A program made the translations under genes and the position numbers. The notes under the pieces are model-generated. The model did no database searches, was not told the DNA's origin, and saw only the letters and a list, made by a program, of their open reading frames with translations. Positions 12,826-26,500 of a stretch of DNA of 64,000 bases are shown in pieces. The stretch comes from Volvox africanus (lineage: Eukaryota; Chlorophyta; Chlorophyceae; Chlamydomonadales; Volvocaceae). How positions within the stretch are numbered: position 1 is the first letter of the stretch; every line of letters starts with the position of its first letter. The stretch is from the NCBI GenBank assembly GCA_030268105.1, contig BSDZ01000040.1, positions 1 through 64,000 of the forward strand, read 5' to 3'.

Positions 12826-14599
12826 AGCCTGGCTGGAAGAGGGACCTGATGAGAGGTCGCCTGATGAGTTCCCAGCAGGATAGAGCCTGGCTGGAAGAGG
12901 GACCTGATGAGAGGTCGCCTGATGAGTTCCCAGCAGGATAGAGCCTGGCTGGAAGAGGGACCTAATGAGAGGTCGGCTGATGAGTTCCCAGCAGGATAAA
13001 GCCTGGCTGGAAGAGGGACCTGATGAGAGGTCACCTGATGAGTTCCCAGCAGGATAGAGCCTGGCTGGAAGAGGGACCTGATGAGAGGTCGGCTGATGAG
13101 TTCCCAGCAGGATAGAGCCTGGCTGGAAGAGGGACCTGATGAGAGGTCGCCTGATGAGTTCCCAGCAGGATAGAGCCTGGCTGGAAGAGGGACCTGATGA
13201 GAGGTCGCCTGATGAGTTCCCAGAAGGATAGAGCCTGGCTGGAAGAGGGACCTGATGAGAGGTCGCCTGATGAGTTCCCAGCAGGATAGAGCCTGGCTGG
13301 AAGAGGGACCTGATGAGAGGTCGCCTGATGAGTTCCCAGCAGGATAGAGCCTGGCTGGAAGAGGGACCTGATGAGAGGTCGCCTGATGAGTTCCCAGCAG
13401 GATAGAGCCTGGCTGGAAGAGGGACCTGATGAGAGGTCGGCTGATGAGTTCCCAGCAGGATAGAGCCTGGCTGGAAGAGGGACCTGATGAGAGGTCGGCT
13501 GATGAGTTCCCAGCAGGATAGAGCCTGGCTGGAAGAGGGACCTGATGAGAGGTCGCCTGATGAGTTCCCAGCAGGATAGAGCCTGGCTGGAAGAGGGACC
13601 TGATGAGAGGTCGCCTGATGAGTTCCCAGCAGGATAGAGCCTGGCTGGAAGAGGGACCTGATGAGAGGTCGCCTGATGAGTTCCCAGCAGGATAGAGCCT
13701 GGCTGGAAGAGGGACCTTACGAGAGGTCGGCTGATGAGTTCCCAGCAGGATAGAGCCTGGCTCGAAGGGGGGCCTGATGAGAGGTCGGCTGATGAGTTCC
13801 CAGCAGGATAGAGCCTGGCTGGAAGAGGGACCTGATGAGAGGTCAGCTGATGAGTTCCCAGCAGGATAGAGCCTGGCTGGAAGAGGGACCTGATGAGAGG
13901 TCGGCTGATGAGTTCCCAGCAGGATAGAGCCTGGCTGGAAGAGGGACCTGATGAGAGGTCGCCTGATGAGTTCCCAGCAGGATAGAGCCTGGCTGGAAGA
14001 GGGACCTGATGAGAGGTCGCCTGATGAGTTCCCAGCAGGATAGAGCCTGGCTGGAAGAGGGACCTGATGAGAGGTCGCCTGATGAGTTCCCAGCAGGATA
14101 GAGCCTGGCTGGAAGAGGGACCTGATGAGAGGTCGCCTGATGAGTTCCCAGCAGGATAGAGCCTGGCTGGAAGAGGGACCTGATGAGAGGTCGGCTGATG
14201 AGTTCCCAGCAGGATAGAGCCTGGCTGGAAGAGGGACCTGATGAGAGGTCGGCTGATGAGTTCCCAGCAGGATAGAGCCTGGCTGGAAGAGGGACCTGAT
14301 GAGAGGTCGCCTGATGAATTCCCAGCAGGATAGAGCCTGGCTGGAAGAGGGACCTGATGAGAGGTCGCCTGATGAGTTCCCAGCAGGATAGAGCCTGGCT
14401 GGAAGAGGGACCTGATGAGAGGTCGCCTGATGAGTTCCCAGCAGGATAGAGCCTGGCTGGAAGAGGGACCTGATGAGAGGTCGGCTGATGAGTTCCCAGC
14501 AGGATAAAGCCTGGCTGGAAGAGGGACCTGATGAGAGGTCGGCTGATGAGTTCCCAGCAGGATAGAGCATGGCTCGAAGAGGGACCTGATGAGAGGTCG
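12826..14599. repeat. Higher-order duplication of 1774 bp, copy B
   Basis: Second copy of the block at 10796-12569, offset by exactly 35 units. The two rare private variants (GATGAATTCC and GATAGAGCATGG) are both present at the expected offset. The A-to-G change that makes a CAT in GAGCATGG creates the apparent minus-strand start codons at 12540 and 14570. Confidence 0.85.
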
Positions 14600-15018
14600 G
14601 CTGATGAGTTCCCAGCAGGATAGAGCCTGGCTGGAAGAGGGACCTTACGAGAGGTCGCCTGATGAGTTCCCAGCAGGATAGAGCCTGGCTGGAAGAGGGA
14701 CCTGATGAGAGGTCGGCTGATGAGTTCCCAGCAGGATAGAGCCTGGCTGGAAGAGGGACCTGATGAGAGGTCGCCTGATGAGTTCCCAGCAGGATAGAGC
14801 CTGGCTGGAAGAGGGACCTGATGAGAGGTCGGCTGATGAGTTCCCAGCAGGATAGAGCCTGGCTGGAAGAGGGACCTTACGAGAGGTCGGCTGATGAGTT
14901 CCCAGCAGGATAGAGCCTGGCTGGAAGAGGGACCTGATGAGAGGTCGGCTGATGAGTTCCCAGCAGGATAGAGCCTGGCTGGAAGAGGGACCTGATGAGA
15001 GGTCGCCTGATGAGTTCC

Positions 15019-16961
15019 CAGCAGGATAGAGCCTGGCTGGAAGAGGGACCTGATGAGAGGTCGCCTGATGAGTTCCCAGCAGGATAGAGCCTGGCTGGAA
15101 GAGGGACCTTACGAGAGGTCGGCTGATGAGTTCCCAGCAGGATAGAGCCTGGCTCGAAGGGGGGCCTGATGAGAGGTCGCCTGATGAGTTCCCAGCAGGA
15201 TAGAGCCTGGCTGGAAGAGGGACCTGATGAGAGGTCAGCTGATGAGTTCCCAGCAGGATAGAGCCTGGCTGGAAGAGGGACCTGATGAGAGGTCGCCTGA
15301 TGAGTTCCCAGCAGGATAGAGCCTGGCTGGAAGAGGGACCTTACGAGAGGTCGCCTGATGAGTTCCCAGCAGGATAGAGCCTGGCTCGAAGGGGGGCCTG
15401 ATGAGAGGTCGCCTGATGAGTTCCCAGCAGGATAGAGCCTGGCTGGAAGAGGGACCTGATGAGAGGTCAGCTGATGAGTTCCCAGCAGGATAGAGCCTGG
15501 CTGGAAGAGGGACCTGATGAGAGGTCGGCTGATGAGTTCCCAGCAGGATAGAGCCTGGCTGGAAGAGGGACCTTACGAGAGGTCGCCTGATGAGTTCCCA
15601 GCAGGATAGAGCCTGGCTGGAAGAGGGACCTGATGAGAGGTCGCCTGATGAGTTCCCAGCAGGATAGAGCCTGGCTGGAAGAGGGACCTGATGAGAGGTC
15701 GCCTGATGAGTTCCCAGCAGGATAGAGCCTGGCTGGAAGAGGGACCTTACGAGAGGTCGGCTGATGAGTTCCAAGCAGGATAGAGCCTGGCTCGAAGGGG
15801 GGCCTGATGAGAGGTCGCCTGATGAGTTCCCAGCAGGATAGAGCCTGGCTGGAAGAGGGACCTGATGAGAGGTCGCCTGATGAGTTCCCAGCAGGATAGA
15901 CCCTGGCTGGAAGAGGGACCTGATGAGAGGTCGCCTGATGAGTTACCAGCAGGATAGAGCCTGGCTGGAAGAGGGACCTGATGAGAGGTCGCCTGATGAG
16001 TTCCCAGCAGGATAGAGCCTGGCTGGAAGAGGGACCTTACGAGAGGTCGGCTGATGAGTTCCCAGCAGGATAGAGCCTGGCTCGAAGGGGGGCCTGATGA
16101 GAGGTCGCCTGATGAGTTCCCAGCAGGATAGAGCCTGGCTGGAAGAGGGACCTGATGAGAGGTCAGCTGATGAGTTCCCAGCAGGATAGAGCCTGGCTGG
16201 AAGAGGGACCTGATGAGAGGTCGCCTGATGAGTTCCCAGCAGGATAGAGCCTGGCTGGAAGAGGGACCTTACGAGAGGTCGCCTGATGAGTTCCCAGCAG
16301 GATAGAGCCTGGCTCGAAGGGGGGCCTGATGAGAGGTCGCCTGATGAGTTCCCAGCAGGATAGAGCCTGGCTGGAAGAGGGACCTGATGAGAGGTCGGCT
16401 GATGAGTTCCCAGCAGGATAGAGCCTGGCTGGAAGAGGGACCTGATGAGAGGTCGGCTGATGAGTTCCCAGCAGGATAGAGCCTGGCTGGAAGAGGGACC
16501 TTACGAGAGGTCGCCTGATGAGTTCCCAGCAGGATAGAGCCTGGCTGGAAGAGGGACCTGATGAGAGGTCGCCTGATGAGTTCCCAGCAGGATAGAGCCT
16601 GGCTGGAAGAGGGACCTGATGAGAGGTCGCCTGATGAGTTCCCAGCAGGATAGAGCCTGGCTGGAAGAGGGACCTTACGAGAGGTCGGCTGATGAGTTCC
16701 AAGCAGGATAGAGCCTGGCTCGAAGGGGGGCCTGATGAGAGGTCGCCTGATGAGTTCCCAGCAGGATAGAGCCTGGCTGGAAGAGGGACCTGATGAGAGG
16801 TCGCCTGATGAGTTCCCAGCAGGATAGACCCTGGCTGGAAGAGGGACCTGATGAGAGGTCGCCTGATGAGTTACCAGCAGGATAGAGCCTGGCTGGAAGA
16901 GGGACCTGATGAGAGGTCGCCTGATGAGTTCCCAGCAGGATAGAGCCTGGCTGGAAGAGGG
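15019..16961. repeat. 16-unit (928 bp) higher-order repeat in tandem
   Basis: Position p and p+928 agree from about 15019 to 16033 with one substitution seen (GGTCAG versus GGTCGG near 15470/16398). Shared private variants include AGTTCCAAGC near 15770/16698 and AGTTACCAGC near 15950/16878. The block is bounded by differences at 15018/15946 and 16034/16962. Related 16-unit material with the CCTTACGAG to CTCGAAGGGGGGCC pair recurs near 19800-20440 and 22360-23060. Confidence 0.8.
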
Positions 16962-19900
16962 ACCTGATGAGAGGTCGGCTGATGAGTTCCCAGCAGGATA
17001 GAGCCTGGCTGGAAGAGGGACCTGATGAGAGGTCGGCTGATGAGTTCCCAGCAGGATAGAGCCTGGCTCGAAGAGGGACCTGATGAGAGGTCGCCTGATG
17101 AGTTCCCAGCAGGATAGAGCCTGGCTGGAAGAGGGACCTGATGAGAGGTCGCCTGATGAGTTCCCAGCAGGATAGAACCTGGCTGGAAGAGGGACCTGAT
17201 GAGAGGTCGCCTGATGAGTTCCCAGCAGGATAGAGCCTGGCTGGAAGAGGGACCTGATGAGAGGTCGCCTGATGAGTTCCCAGCAGGATAGAGCCTGGCT
17301 GGAAGAGGGACCTGATGAGAGGTCGCCTGATGAGTTCCCAGAAGGATAGAGCCTGGCTGGAAGAGGGACCTGATGAGAGGTCGGCTGATGAGTTCCCAGC
17401 AGGATAGAGCCTGGCTCGAAGGGGGGCCTGATGAGAGGTCGGCTGATGAGTTCCCAGCAGGATAGAGCCTGGCTGGAAGAGGGACCTGATGAGAGGTCGC
17501 CTGATGAGTTCCCAGCAGGATAGAGCCTGGCTGGAAGAGGGACCTGATGAGAGGTCGGCTGATGAGTTCCCAGCAGGATAGAGCCTGGCTGGAAGAGGGA
17601 CCTGATGAGAGGTCGCCTGATGAGTTCCCAGCAGGATAGAGCCTGGCTGGAAGAGGGACCTGATGAGAGGTCGCCTGATGAGTTCCCAGAAGGATAGAGC
17701 CTGGCTGGAAGAGGGACCTGATGAGAGGTCGCCTGATGAGTTCCCAGCAGGATAGAGCCTGGCTGGAAGAGGGACCTGATGAGAGGTCGCCTGATGAGTT
17801 CCCAGCAGGATAGAGCCTGGCTGGAAGAGGGACCTAATGAGAGGTCGGCTGATGAGTTCCCAGCAGGATAAAGCCTGGCTGGAAGAGGGACCTGATGAGA
17901 GGTCGCCTGATGAGTTCCCAGCAGGATAGAGCCTGGCTGGAAGAGGGACCTGATGAGAGGTCGGCTGATGAGTTCCCAGCAGGATAGAGCCTGGCTGGAA
18001 GAGGGACCTTACGAGAGGTCGCCTGATGAGTTCCCAGCAGGATAGAGCCTGGCTGGAAGAGGGACCTGATGAGAGGTCGCCTGATGAGTTCCCAGCAGGA
18101 TAGAGCCTGGCTGGAAGAGGGACCTGATGAGAGGTCGCCTGATGAGTTCCCAGCAGGATAGAGCCTGGCTGGAAGAGGGACCTGATGAGAGGTCGGCTGA
18201 TGAGTTCCCAGCAGGATAGAGCCTGGCTGGAAGAGGGACCTGATGAGAGGTCGGCTGATGAGTTCCCAGCAGGATAGAGCCTGGCTGGAAGAGGGACCTG
18301 ATGAGAGGTCGCCTGATGAGTTCCCAGCAGGATAGAGCCTGGCTGGAAGAGGGACCTGATGAGAGGTCGCCTGATGAGTTCCCAGCAGGATAGAGCCTGG
18401 CTGGAAGAGGGACCTGATGAGAGGTCGCCTGATGAGTTCCCAGCAGGATAGAGCCTGGCTGGAAGAGGGACCTTACGAGAGGTCGGCTGATGAGTTCCCA
18501 GCAGGATAGAGCCTGGCTCGAAGGGGGGCCTGATGAGAGGTCGGCTGATGAGTTCCCAGCAGGATAGAGCCTGGCTGGAAGAGGGACCTGATGAGAGGTC
18601 AGCTGATGAGTTCCCAGCAGGATAGAGCCTGGCTGGAAGAGGGACCTGATGAGAGGTCGGCTGATGAGTTCCCAGCAGGATAGAGCCTGGCTGGAAGAGG
18701 GACCTTACGAGAGGTCGCCTGATGAGTTCCCAGCAGGATAGAGCCTGGCTGGAAGAGGGACCTGATGAGAGGTCGCCTGATGAGTTCCCAGCAGGATAGA
18801 GCCTGGCTGGAAGAGGGACCTGATGAGAGGTCGCCTGATGAGTTCCCAGCAGGATAGAGCCTGGCTGGAAGAGGGACCTGATGAGAGGTCGGCTGATGAG
18901 TTCCCAGCAGGATAGAGCCTGGCTGGAAGAGGGACCTGATGAGAGGTCGCCTGATGAGTTCCCAGCAGGATAGAGCCTGGCTGGAAGAGGGACCTGATGA
19001 GAGGTCGCCTGATGAATTCCCAGCAGGATAGAGCCTGGCTGGAAGAGGGACCTGATGAGAGGTCGCCTGATGAGTTCCCAGCAGGATAGAGCCTGGCTGG
19101 AAGAGGGACCTGATGAGAGGTCGCCTGATGAGTTCCCAGCAGGATAGAGCCTGGCTGGAAGAGGGACCTGATGAGAGGTCGGCTGATGAGTTCCCAGCAG
19201 GATAAAGCCTGGCTGGAAGAGGGACCTGATGAGAGGTCGCCTGATGAGTTCCCAGCAGGATAGAGCCTGGCTCGAAGAGGGACCTGATGAGAGGTCGGCT
19301 GATGAGTTCCCAGCAGGATAGAGCCTGGCTGGAAGAGGGACCTTACGAGAGGTCGCCTGATGAGTTCCCAGCAGGATAGAGCCTGGCTGGAAGAGGGACC
19401 TGATGAGAGGTCGGCTGATGAGTTCCCAGCAGGATAGAGCCTGGCTGGAAGAGGGACCTGATGAGAGGTCGCCTGATGAGTTCCCAGCAGGATAGAGCCT
19501 GGCTGGAAGAGGGACCTGATGAGAGGTCGGCTGATGAGTTCCCAGCAGGATAGAGCCTGGCTGGAAGAGGGACCTGATGAGAGGTCGGCTGATGAGTTCC
19601 CAGCAGGATAGAGCCTGGCTGGAAGAGGGACCTGATGAGAGGTCGGCTGATGAGTTCCCAGCAGGATAGAGCCTGGCTGGAAGAGGGACCTGATGAGAGG
19701 TCGCCTGATGAGTTCCCAGCAGGATAGAGCCTGGCTGGAAGAGGGACCTGATGAGAGGTCGCCTGATGAGTTCCCAGCAGGATAGAGCCTGGCTGGAAGA
19801 GGGACCTTACGAGAGGTCGGCTGATGAGTTCCCAGCAGGATAGAGCCTGGCTCGAAGGGGGGCCTGATGAGAGGTCGCCTGATGAGTTCCCAGCAGGATA

Positions 19901-20589
19901 GAGCCTGGCTGGAAGAGGGACCTGATGAGAGGTCAGCTGATGAGTTCCCAGCAGGATAGAGCCTGGCTGGAAGAGGGACCTGATGAGAGGTCGCCTGATG
20001 AGTTCCCAGCAGGATAGAGCCTGGCTGGAAGAGGGACCTTACGAGAGGTCGCCTGATGAGTTCCCAGCAGGATAGAGCCTGGCTCGAAGGGGGGCCTGAT
20101 GAGAGGTCGCCTGATGAGTTCCCAGCAGGATAGAGCCTGGCTGGAAGAGGGACCTGATGAGAGGTCAGCTGATGAGTTCCCAGCAGGATAGAGCCTGGCT
20201 GGAAGAGGGACCTGATGAGAGGTCGGCTGATGAGTTCCCAGCAGGATAGAGCCTGGCTGGAAGAGGGACCTTACGAGAGGTCGCCTGATGAGTTCCCAGC
20301 AGGATAGAGCCTGGCTGGAAGAGGGACCTGATGAGAGGTCGCCTGATGAGTTCCCAGCAGGATAGAGCCTGGCTGGAAGAGGGACCTGATGAGAGGTCGC
20401 CTGATGAGTTCCCAGCAGGATAGAGCCTGGCTGGAAGAGGGACCTGATGAGAGGTCGCCTGATGAGTTCCCAGCAGGATAGAGCCTGGCTGGAAGAGGGA
20501 CCTGATGAGAGGTCGCCTGATGAGTTCCCAGCAGGATAGAGCCTGGCTGGAAGAGGGACCTGATGAGAGGTCGCCTGATGAGTTCCCAG

Positions 20590-23500
20590 CAGGAAAGAGC
20601 CTGGCTGGAAGAGGGACCTAATGAGAGGTCGCCTGGTGAGTTCCCAGCAGGATAGAGCCTGGCTCGAAAAGGGACCTGATGAGAGGTCGCCTGATGAGTT
20701 CCCAGCAGGATAGAGCCTGGCTGGAAGAGGGACCTGATGAGAGGTCGCCTGATGAGTTCCCAGCAGGATAGAGCCTGGCTGGAAGAGGGACCTGATGAGA
20801 GGTCGGCTGATGAGTTTCCAGCAGGATAGAGCCTGGCTGGAAGAGGGACCTGATGAGAGGTCGCCTGATGAGTTCCCAGCAGGATAGAGCCTGGCTGGAA
20901 GAGGGACCTGATGAGAGGTCGGCTGATGAGTTCCCAGCAGGATAGAGCCTGGCTGGAAGAGGGACCTGATGAGAGGTCGCCTGATGAGTTCCCAGCAGGA
21001 TAGAGCCTGGCTGGAAGAGGGACCTTACGAGAGGTCGACTGATGAGTTCCCAGCAGGATAGAGCCTGGCTCGAAGGGGGGCCTGATGAGAGGTCGGCTGA
21101 TGAGTTCCCAGCAGGATAGAGCCTGGCTGGAAGAGGGACCTGATGAGAGGTCGCCTGATGAGTTCCCAGCAGGATAGACCCTGGCTGGAAGAGGGACCTG
21201 ATGAGAGGTCGGCTGATGAGTTCCCAGCAGGATAGAGCCTGGCTGGAAGAGGGACCTGATGAGAGGTCGCCTGATGAGTTCCCAGCAGGATAGAGCCTGG
21301 CTGGAAGAGGGACCTGATGAGAGGTCGCCTGATGAGTTCCCAGCAGGATAGAGCCTGGCTGGAAGAGGGACCTAATGAGAGGTCGCCTGATGAGTTCCCA
21401 GCAGGATAGAGCCTGGCTGGAAGAGGGACCTGATGAGAAGTCGCCTGATGAGTTCCCAGCAGGATAGAGCCTGGCTGGAAGAGGGACCTGATGAGAGGTC
21501 GCCTGATGAGTTCCCAGCAGGATAGAGCCTGGCTGGAAGAGGGACCTGATGAGAGGTCGCCTGATGAGTTCCCAGCAGGATAGAGCCTGGCTGGAAGAGG
21601 GACCTGATGAGAGGTCGCCTGATGAGTTCCCAGCAGGAAAGAGCCTGGCTGGAAGAGGGACCTAATGAGAGGTCGCCTGGTGAGTTCCCAGCAGGATAGA
21701 GCCTGGCTCGAAGAGGGACCTGATGAGAGGTCGGCTGATGAGTTCCCAGCAGGATAGAGCCTGGCTGGAAGAGGGACCTGATGAGAGGTCGCCTGATGAG
21801 TTCCCAGCAGGATAGAGCCTGGCTGGAAGAGGGACCTGATGAGAGGTCGGCTGATGAGTTCCCAGCAGGATAAAGCCTGGCTGGAAGAGGGACCTGATGA
21901 GAGGTCGCCTGATGAGTTCCCAGCAGGATAGAGCCTGGCTCGAAGAGGGACCTGATGAGAGGTCGGCTGATGAGTTCCCAGCAGGATAGAGCCTGGCTGG
22001 AAGAGGGACCTGATGAGAGGTCGGCTGATGAGTTCCCAGCAGGATAGAGCCTGGCTGGAAGAGGGACCTGATGAGAGGTCGGCTGATGAGTTCCCAGCAG
22101 GATAGAGCCTGGCTGGAAGAGGGACCTGATGAGAGGTCGCCTGATGAGTTCCCAGCAGGATAGAGCCTGGCTGGAAGAGGGACCTGATGAGAGGTCGGCT
22201 GATGAGTTCCCAGCAGGATAGAGCCTGGCTGGAAGAGGGACCTGATGAGAGGTCGGCTGATGAGTTCCCAGCAGGATAGAGCCTGGCTGGAAGAGGGACC
22301 TGATGAGAGGTCGCCTGATGAGTTCCCAGCAGGATAGAGCCTGGCTGGAAGAGGGACCTTACGAGAGGTCGGCTGATGAGTTCCCAGCAGGATAGAGCCT
22401 GGCTCGAAGGGGGGCCTGATGAGAGGTCGCCTGATGAGTTCCCAGCAGGATAGAGCCTGGCTGGAAGAGGGACCTGATGAGAGGTCAGCTGATGAGTTCC
22501 CAGCAGGATAGAGCCTGGCTGGAAGAGGGACCTGATGAGAGGTCGCCTGATGAGTTCCCAGCAGGATAGAGCCTGGCTGGAAGAGGGACCTTACGAGAGG
22601 TCGGATGATGAGTTCCCAGCAGGATAGAGCCTGGCTGGAAGAGGGACCTGATGAGAGGTCGCCTGATGAGTTCCCAGCAGGATAGAGCCTGGCTGGAAGA
22701 GGGACCTTACGAGAGGTCGGCTGATGAGTTCCCAGCAGGATAGAGCCTGGCTCGAAGGGGGGCCTGATGAGAGGTCGCCTGATGAGTTCCCAGCAGGATA
22801 GAGCCTGGCTGGAAGAGGGACCTGATGAGAGGTCAGCTGATGAGTTCCCAGCAGGATAGAGCCTGGCTGGAAGAGGGACCTGATGAGAGGTCGCCTGATG
22901 AGTTCCCAGCAGGATAGAGCCTGGCTGGAAGAGGGACCTTACGAGAGGTCGCCTGATGAGTTCCCAGCAGGATAGAGCCTGGCTCGAAGGGGGGCCTGAT
23001 GAGAGGTCGCCTGATGAGTTCCCAGCAGGATAGAGCCTGGCTGGAAGAGGGACCTTACGAGAGGTCAGCTGATGAGTTCCCAGCAGGATAGAGCCTGGCT
23101 GGAAGAGGGACCTGATGAGAGGTCGGCTGATGAGTTCCCAGCAGGATAGAGCCTGGCTGGAAGAGGGACCTGATGAGAGGTCGCCTGATGAGTTCCCAGC
23201 AGGATAGAGCCTGGCTGGAAGAGGGACCTGATGAGAGGTCGCCTGATGAGTTCCCAGCAGGATAGAGCCTGGCTGGAAGAGGGACCTGATGAGAGGTCGC
23301 CTGATGAGTTCCCAGCAGGATAGAGCCTGGCTGGAAGAGGGACCTGATGAGAGGTCGCCTGATGAGTTCCCAGCAGGATAGAGCCTGGCTGGAAGAGGGA
23401 CCTGATGAGAGGTCGCCTGATGAGTTCCCAGCAGGATAGAGCCTGGCTGGAAGAGGGACCTGATGAGAGGTCGCCTGATGAGTTCCCAGCAGGAAAGAGC

Positions 23501-26500
23501 CTGGCTGGAAGAGGGACCTAATGAGAGGTCGCCTGGTGAGTTCCCAGCAGGATAGAGCCTGGCTCGAAGAGGGACCTGATGAGAGGTCGCCTGATGAGTT
23601 CCCAGCAGGATAGAGCCTGGCTGGAAGAGGGACCTGATGAGAGGTCGCCTGATGAGTTCCCAGCAGGATAGAGCCTGGCTGGAAGAGGGACCTGATGAGA
23701 GGTCGGCTGATGAGTTTCCAGCAGGATAGAGCCTGGCTGGAAGAGGGACCTGATGAGAGGTCGCCTGATGAGTTCCCAGCAGGATAGAGCCTGGCTGGAA
23801 GAGGGACCTGATGAGAGGTCGGCTGATGAGTTCCCAGCAGGATAGAGCCTGGCTGGAAGAGGGACCTGATGAGAGGTCGGCTGATGAGTTCCCAGCAGGA
23901 TAGAGCCTGGCTGGAAGAGGGACCTTACGAGAGGTCGACTGATGAGTTCCCAGCAGGATAGAGCCTGGCTCGAAGGGGGGCCTGATGAGAGGTCGCCTGA
24001 TGAGTTCCCAGCAGGATAGACCCTGGCTGGCAGAGGGACCTGATGAGAGGTCGCCTGATGAGTTCCCAGCAGGATAGACCCTGGCTGGAAGAGGGACCTG
24101 ATGAGAGGTCGCCTGATGAGTTCCCAGCAGGATAGAGCCTGGCTGGAAGAGGGACCTGATGAGAGGTCGCCTGATGAGTTCCCAGCAGGATAGAGCCTGG
24201 CTGGAAGAGGGACCTGATGAGAGGTCGCCTGATGAGTTCCCAGCAGGATAGAGCCTGGCTGGAAGAGGGACCTGATGAGAGGTCGCCTGATGAGTTCCCA
24301 GCAGGATAGAGCCTGGCTGGAAGAGGGACCTGATGAGAGGTCGCCTGATGAGTTCCCAGCAGGATAGAGCCTGGCTGGAAGAGGGACCTAATGAGAGGTC
24401 GCCTGATGAGTTCCCAGCAGGATAGAGCCTGGCTGGAAGAGGGACCTGATGAGAGGTCGCCTGATGAGTTCCCAGCAGGATAGAGCCTGGCTGGAAGAGG
24501 GACCTGATGAGAGGTCGCCTGATGAGTTCCCAGCAGGATAGAGCCTGGCTGGAAGAGGGACCTGATGAGAGGTCGCCTGATGAGTTCCCAGCAGGATAGA
24601 GCCTGGCTGGAAGAGGGACCTGATGAGAGGTCGCCTGATGAGTTCCCAGCAGGAAAGAGCCTGGCTGGAAGAGGGACCTAATGAGAGGTCGCCTGGTGAG
24701 TTCCCAGCAGGATAGAGCCTGGCTCGAAGAGGGACCTGATGAGAGGTCGGCTGATGAGTTCCCAGCAGGATAGAGCCTGGCTGGAAGAGGGACCTGATGA
24801 GAGGTCGCCTGATGAGTTCCCAGCAGGATAGAGCCTGGCTGGAAGAGGGACCTGATGAGAGGTCGGCTGATGAGTTCCCAGCAGGATAAAGCCTGGCTGG
24901 AAGAGGGACCTGATGAGAGGTCGCCTGATGAGTTCCCAGCAGGATAGAGCCTGGCTCGAAGAGGGACCTGATGAGAGGTCGGCTGATGAGTTCCCAGCAG
25001 GATAGAGCCTGGCTGGAAGAGGGACCTGATGAGAGGTCGGCTGATGAGTTCCCAGCAGGATAGAGCCTGGCTGGAAGAGGGACCTGATGAGAGGTCGGCT
25101 GATGAGTTCCCAGCAGGATAGAGCCTGGCTGGAAGAGGGACCTGATGAGAGGTCGCCTGATGAGTTCCCAGCAGGATAGAGCCTGGCTGGAAGAGGGACC
25201 TGATGAGAGGTCGGCTGATGAGTTCCCAGCAGGATAGAGCCTGGCTGGAAGAGGGACCTGATGAGAGGTCAGCTGATGAGTTCCCAGCAGGATAGAGCCT
25301 GGCTGGAAGAGGGACCTGATGAGAGGTCGGCTGATGAGTTTCCAGCAGGATAGAGCCTGGCTGGAAGAGGGACCTGATGAGAGGTCGCCTGATGAGTTCC
25401 CAGCAGGATAGAGCCTGGCTGGAAGAGGGACCTGATGAGAGGTCGGCTGATGAGTTCCCAGCAGGATAGAGCCTGGCTGGAAGAGGGACCTGATGAGAGG
25501 TCGCCTGATGAGTTCCCAGCAGGATAGAGCCTGGCTGGAAGAGGGACCTTACGAGAGGTCGACTGATGAGTTCCCAGCAGGATAGAGCCTGGCTCGAAGG
25601 GGGGCCTGATGAGAGGTCGGCTGATGAGTTCCCAGCAGGATAGACCCTGGCTGGCAGAGGGACCTGATGAGAGGTCGCCTGATGAGTTCCCAGCAGGATA
25701 GACCCTGGCTGGAAGAGGGACCTGATGAGAGGTCGCCTGATGAGTTCCCAGCAGGATAGAGCCTGGCTGGAAGAGGGACCTGATGAGAGGTCGCCTGATG
25801 AGTTCCCAGCAGGATAGAGCCTGGCTGGAAGAGGGACCTGATGAGAGGTCGCCTGATGAGTTCCCAGCAGGATAGAGCCTGGCTCGAAGAGGGACCTGAT
25901 GAGAGGTCGCCTGATGAGTTCCCAGCAGGATAGAGCCTGGCTGGAAGAGGGACCTGATGAGAGGTCGCCTGATGAGTTCCCAGCAGGATAGAGCCTGGCT
26001 GGAAGAGGGACCTAATGAGAGGTCGCCTGATGAGTTCCCAGCAGGATAGAGCCTGGCTGGAAGAGGGACCTGATGAGAAGTCGCCTGATGAGTTCCCAGC
26101 AGGATAGAGCCTGGCTGGAAGAGGGACCTGATGAGAGGTCGCCTGATGAGTTCCCAGCAGGATAGAGCCTGGCTGGAAGAGGGACCTGATGAGAGGTCGC
26201 CTGATGAGTTCCCAGCAGGATAGAGCCTGGCTGGAAGAGGGACCTGATGAGAGGTCGCCTGATGAGTTCCCAGCAGGAAAGAGCCTGGCTGGAAGAGGGA
26301 CCTAATGAGAGGTCGCCTGGTGAGTTCCCAGCAGGATAGAGCCTGGCTCGAAGAGGGACCTGATGAGAGGTCGGCTGATGAGTTCCCAGCAGGATAGAGC
26401 CTGGCTGGAAGAGGGACCTGATGAGAGGTCGCCTGATGAGTTCCCAGCAGGATAGAGCCTGGCTGGAAGAGGGACCTGATGAGAGGTCGGCTGATGAGTT

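Noticed and set aside
4205..14570. Very long minus-strand ORFs (up to 1289 codons) as genes
   Set aside because: They are periodic readings of a stop-free satellite strand. Starts arise only from chance substitutions making CAT, and frequent variants introduce stops. The same applies to ORFs at 15235-16702, 33157-34266, 45493-49901 and 60399-62301.
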